From: an alpha proteobacterium SCGC AAA536-G10
GTDB taxonomy: Bacteria; Pseudomonadota; Alphaproteobacteria; Puniceispirillales; Marisalimonadaceae
NCBI GenBank assembly: GCA_905182395.1
Contig: CAJJBL010000019.1
Coordinates: 1 to 34,454, forward strand
Direction of reading: 5' to 3'
Length of the DNA stretch: 34,454 nucleotides
This document shows, piece after piece, positions 34,400-34,454 of this stretch. The notes beneath the pieces are model-generated. The model ran no database searches. It worked only from the letters and a program-made list of their open reading frames with translations, and had not been told where the DNA came from. Numbering within the stretch: position 1 is the first letter of the stretch; each line of letters starts with the position of its first letter. The translations under genes were made by a program, and so were the position numbers.

Positions 34400-34454
34400 T
34401 TACTTTTTACTCATGAATTTTGATAGTAATATTGATATTTCATACAAAACTATA
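34400..34454 (-). CDS. tatC: C-terminal end of tatC (partial, cut by window edge)
   Basis: On the minus strand the frame entering at the window edge reads IVLYEISILLSKFMSKK and then TAA. LYEISI is the conserved segment in the last transmembrane helix of TatC, the receptor subunit of the twin-arginine translocase, and a short basic tail follows as usual. The position directly upstream of serS matches the tatABC-serS order common in Alphaproteobacteria. Only 17 codons are visible, so the call rests on that motif and synteny. Confidence 0.72.
   Translation of the reverse strand, partial: IVLYEISILLSKFMSKK

Overview
The window is a strongly AT-rich bacterial chromosome segment, densely packed with genes and with very short intergenic gaps (none above about 210 bases). 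The gene sets at the right, tatC-serS-surE-pcm-nlpD-like, yajC-secD-secF and gyrA-ssb/uvrA, are arranged as is common in Alphaproteobacteria. UvrA has a Cys-to-Ser change in its first zinc module that I recall from alphaproteobacterial UvrA. Low GC, compact spacing, a TRAP/TAXI transporter and several oxidative and fatty-acid-like enzymes suggest a free-living, probably marine, streamlined alphaproteobacterium. The exact lineage is an inference and cannot be settled from this window.

Layout. 136-2855 (minus): TAXI-type TRAP transporter, binding protein then fused permease. 2959-3415: two small hypothetical genes. 3469-3978 (minus): small heat-shock protein with a three-hairpin leader that looks like a ROSE RNA thermometer. 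4048-7295 (plus): Baeyer-Villiger-type monooxygenase, mandelate-racemase-like enolase-superfamily enzyme and PaaI-type thioesterase. 7297-8893: sirtuin without zinc cysteines, small secreted protein and GFA-family protein. 8983-12121 (plus): two-gene ABC-2 exporter, glutathione transferase and SDR dehydrogenase. 12169-14546: convergent secreted subtilase and trypsin-like/TPR protease. 14547-16327: MaoC hydratase, SDR reductase and DsrE-like protein. 16465-18347 (minus): aldehyde dehydrogenase with its DUF779 partner.

From 18548 on the content is housekeeping: tRNA-Lys(UUU), coaD, gyrA and ssb (minus), then divergent uvrA and trmFO (plus), secF-secD-yajC (minus), a DUF815 ATPase (plus), and the minus-strand run tatC (3' end only)-serS-surE-pcm-nlpD-like.

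The left half reads as accessory catabolism and stress handling: uptake of an organic acid-like solute, oxygenation, dehydration or isomerisation, thioester hydrolysis and aldehyde oxidation, plus protein quality control. The right half is replication/repair, protein export and envelope functions. The most notable points are the ROSE-like leader of hsp20, the zinc-less sirtuin, the catalytically degenerate M23 lipoprotein beside surE-pcm, an inverted copy of the tRNA-Lys 3' end just downstream of it, a perfect 23-bp tandem duplication upstream of the DsrE gene, and frequent TTG starts. I found no CRISPR array, insertion sequence, phage module or clearly new multi-gene system.
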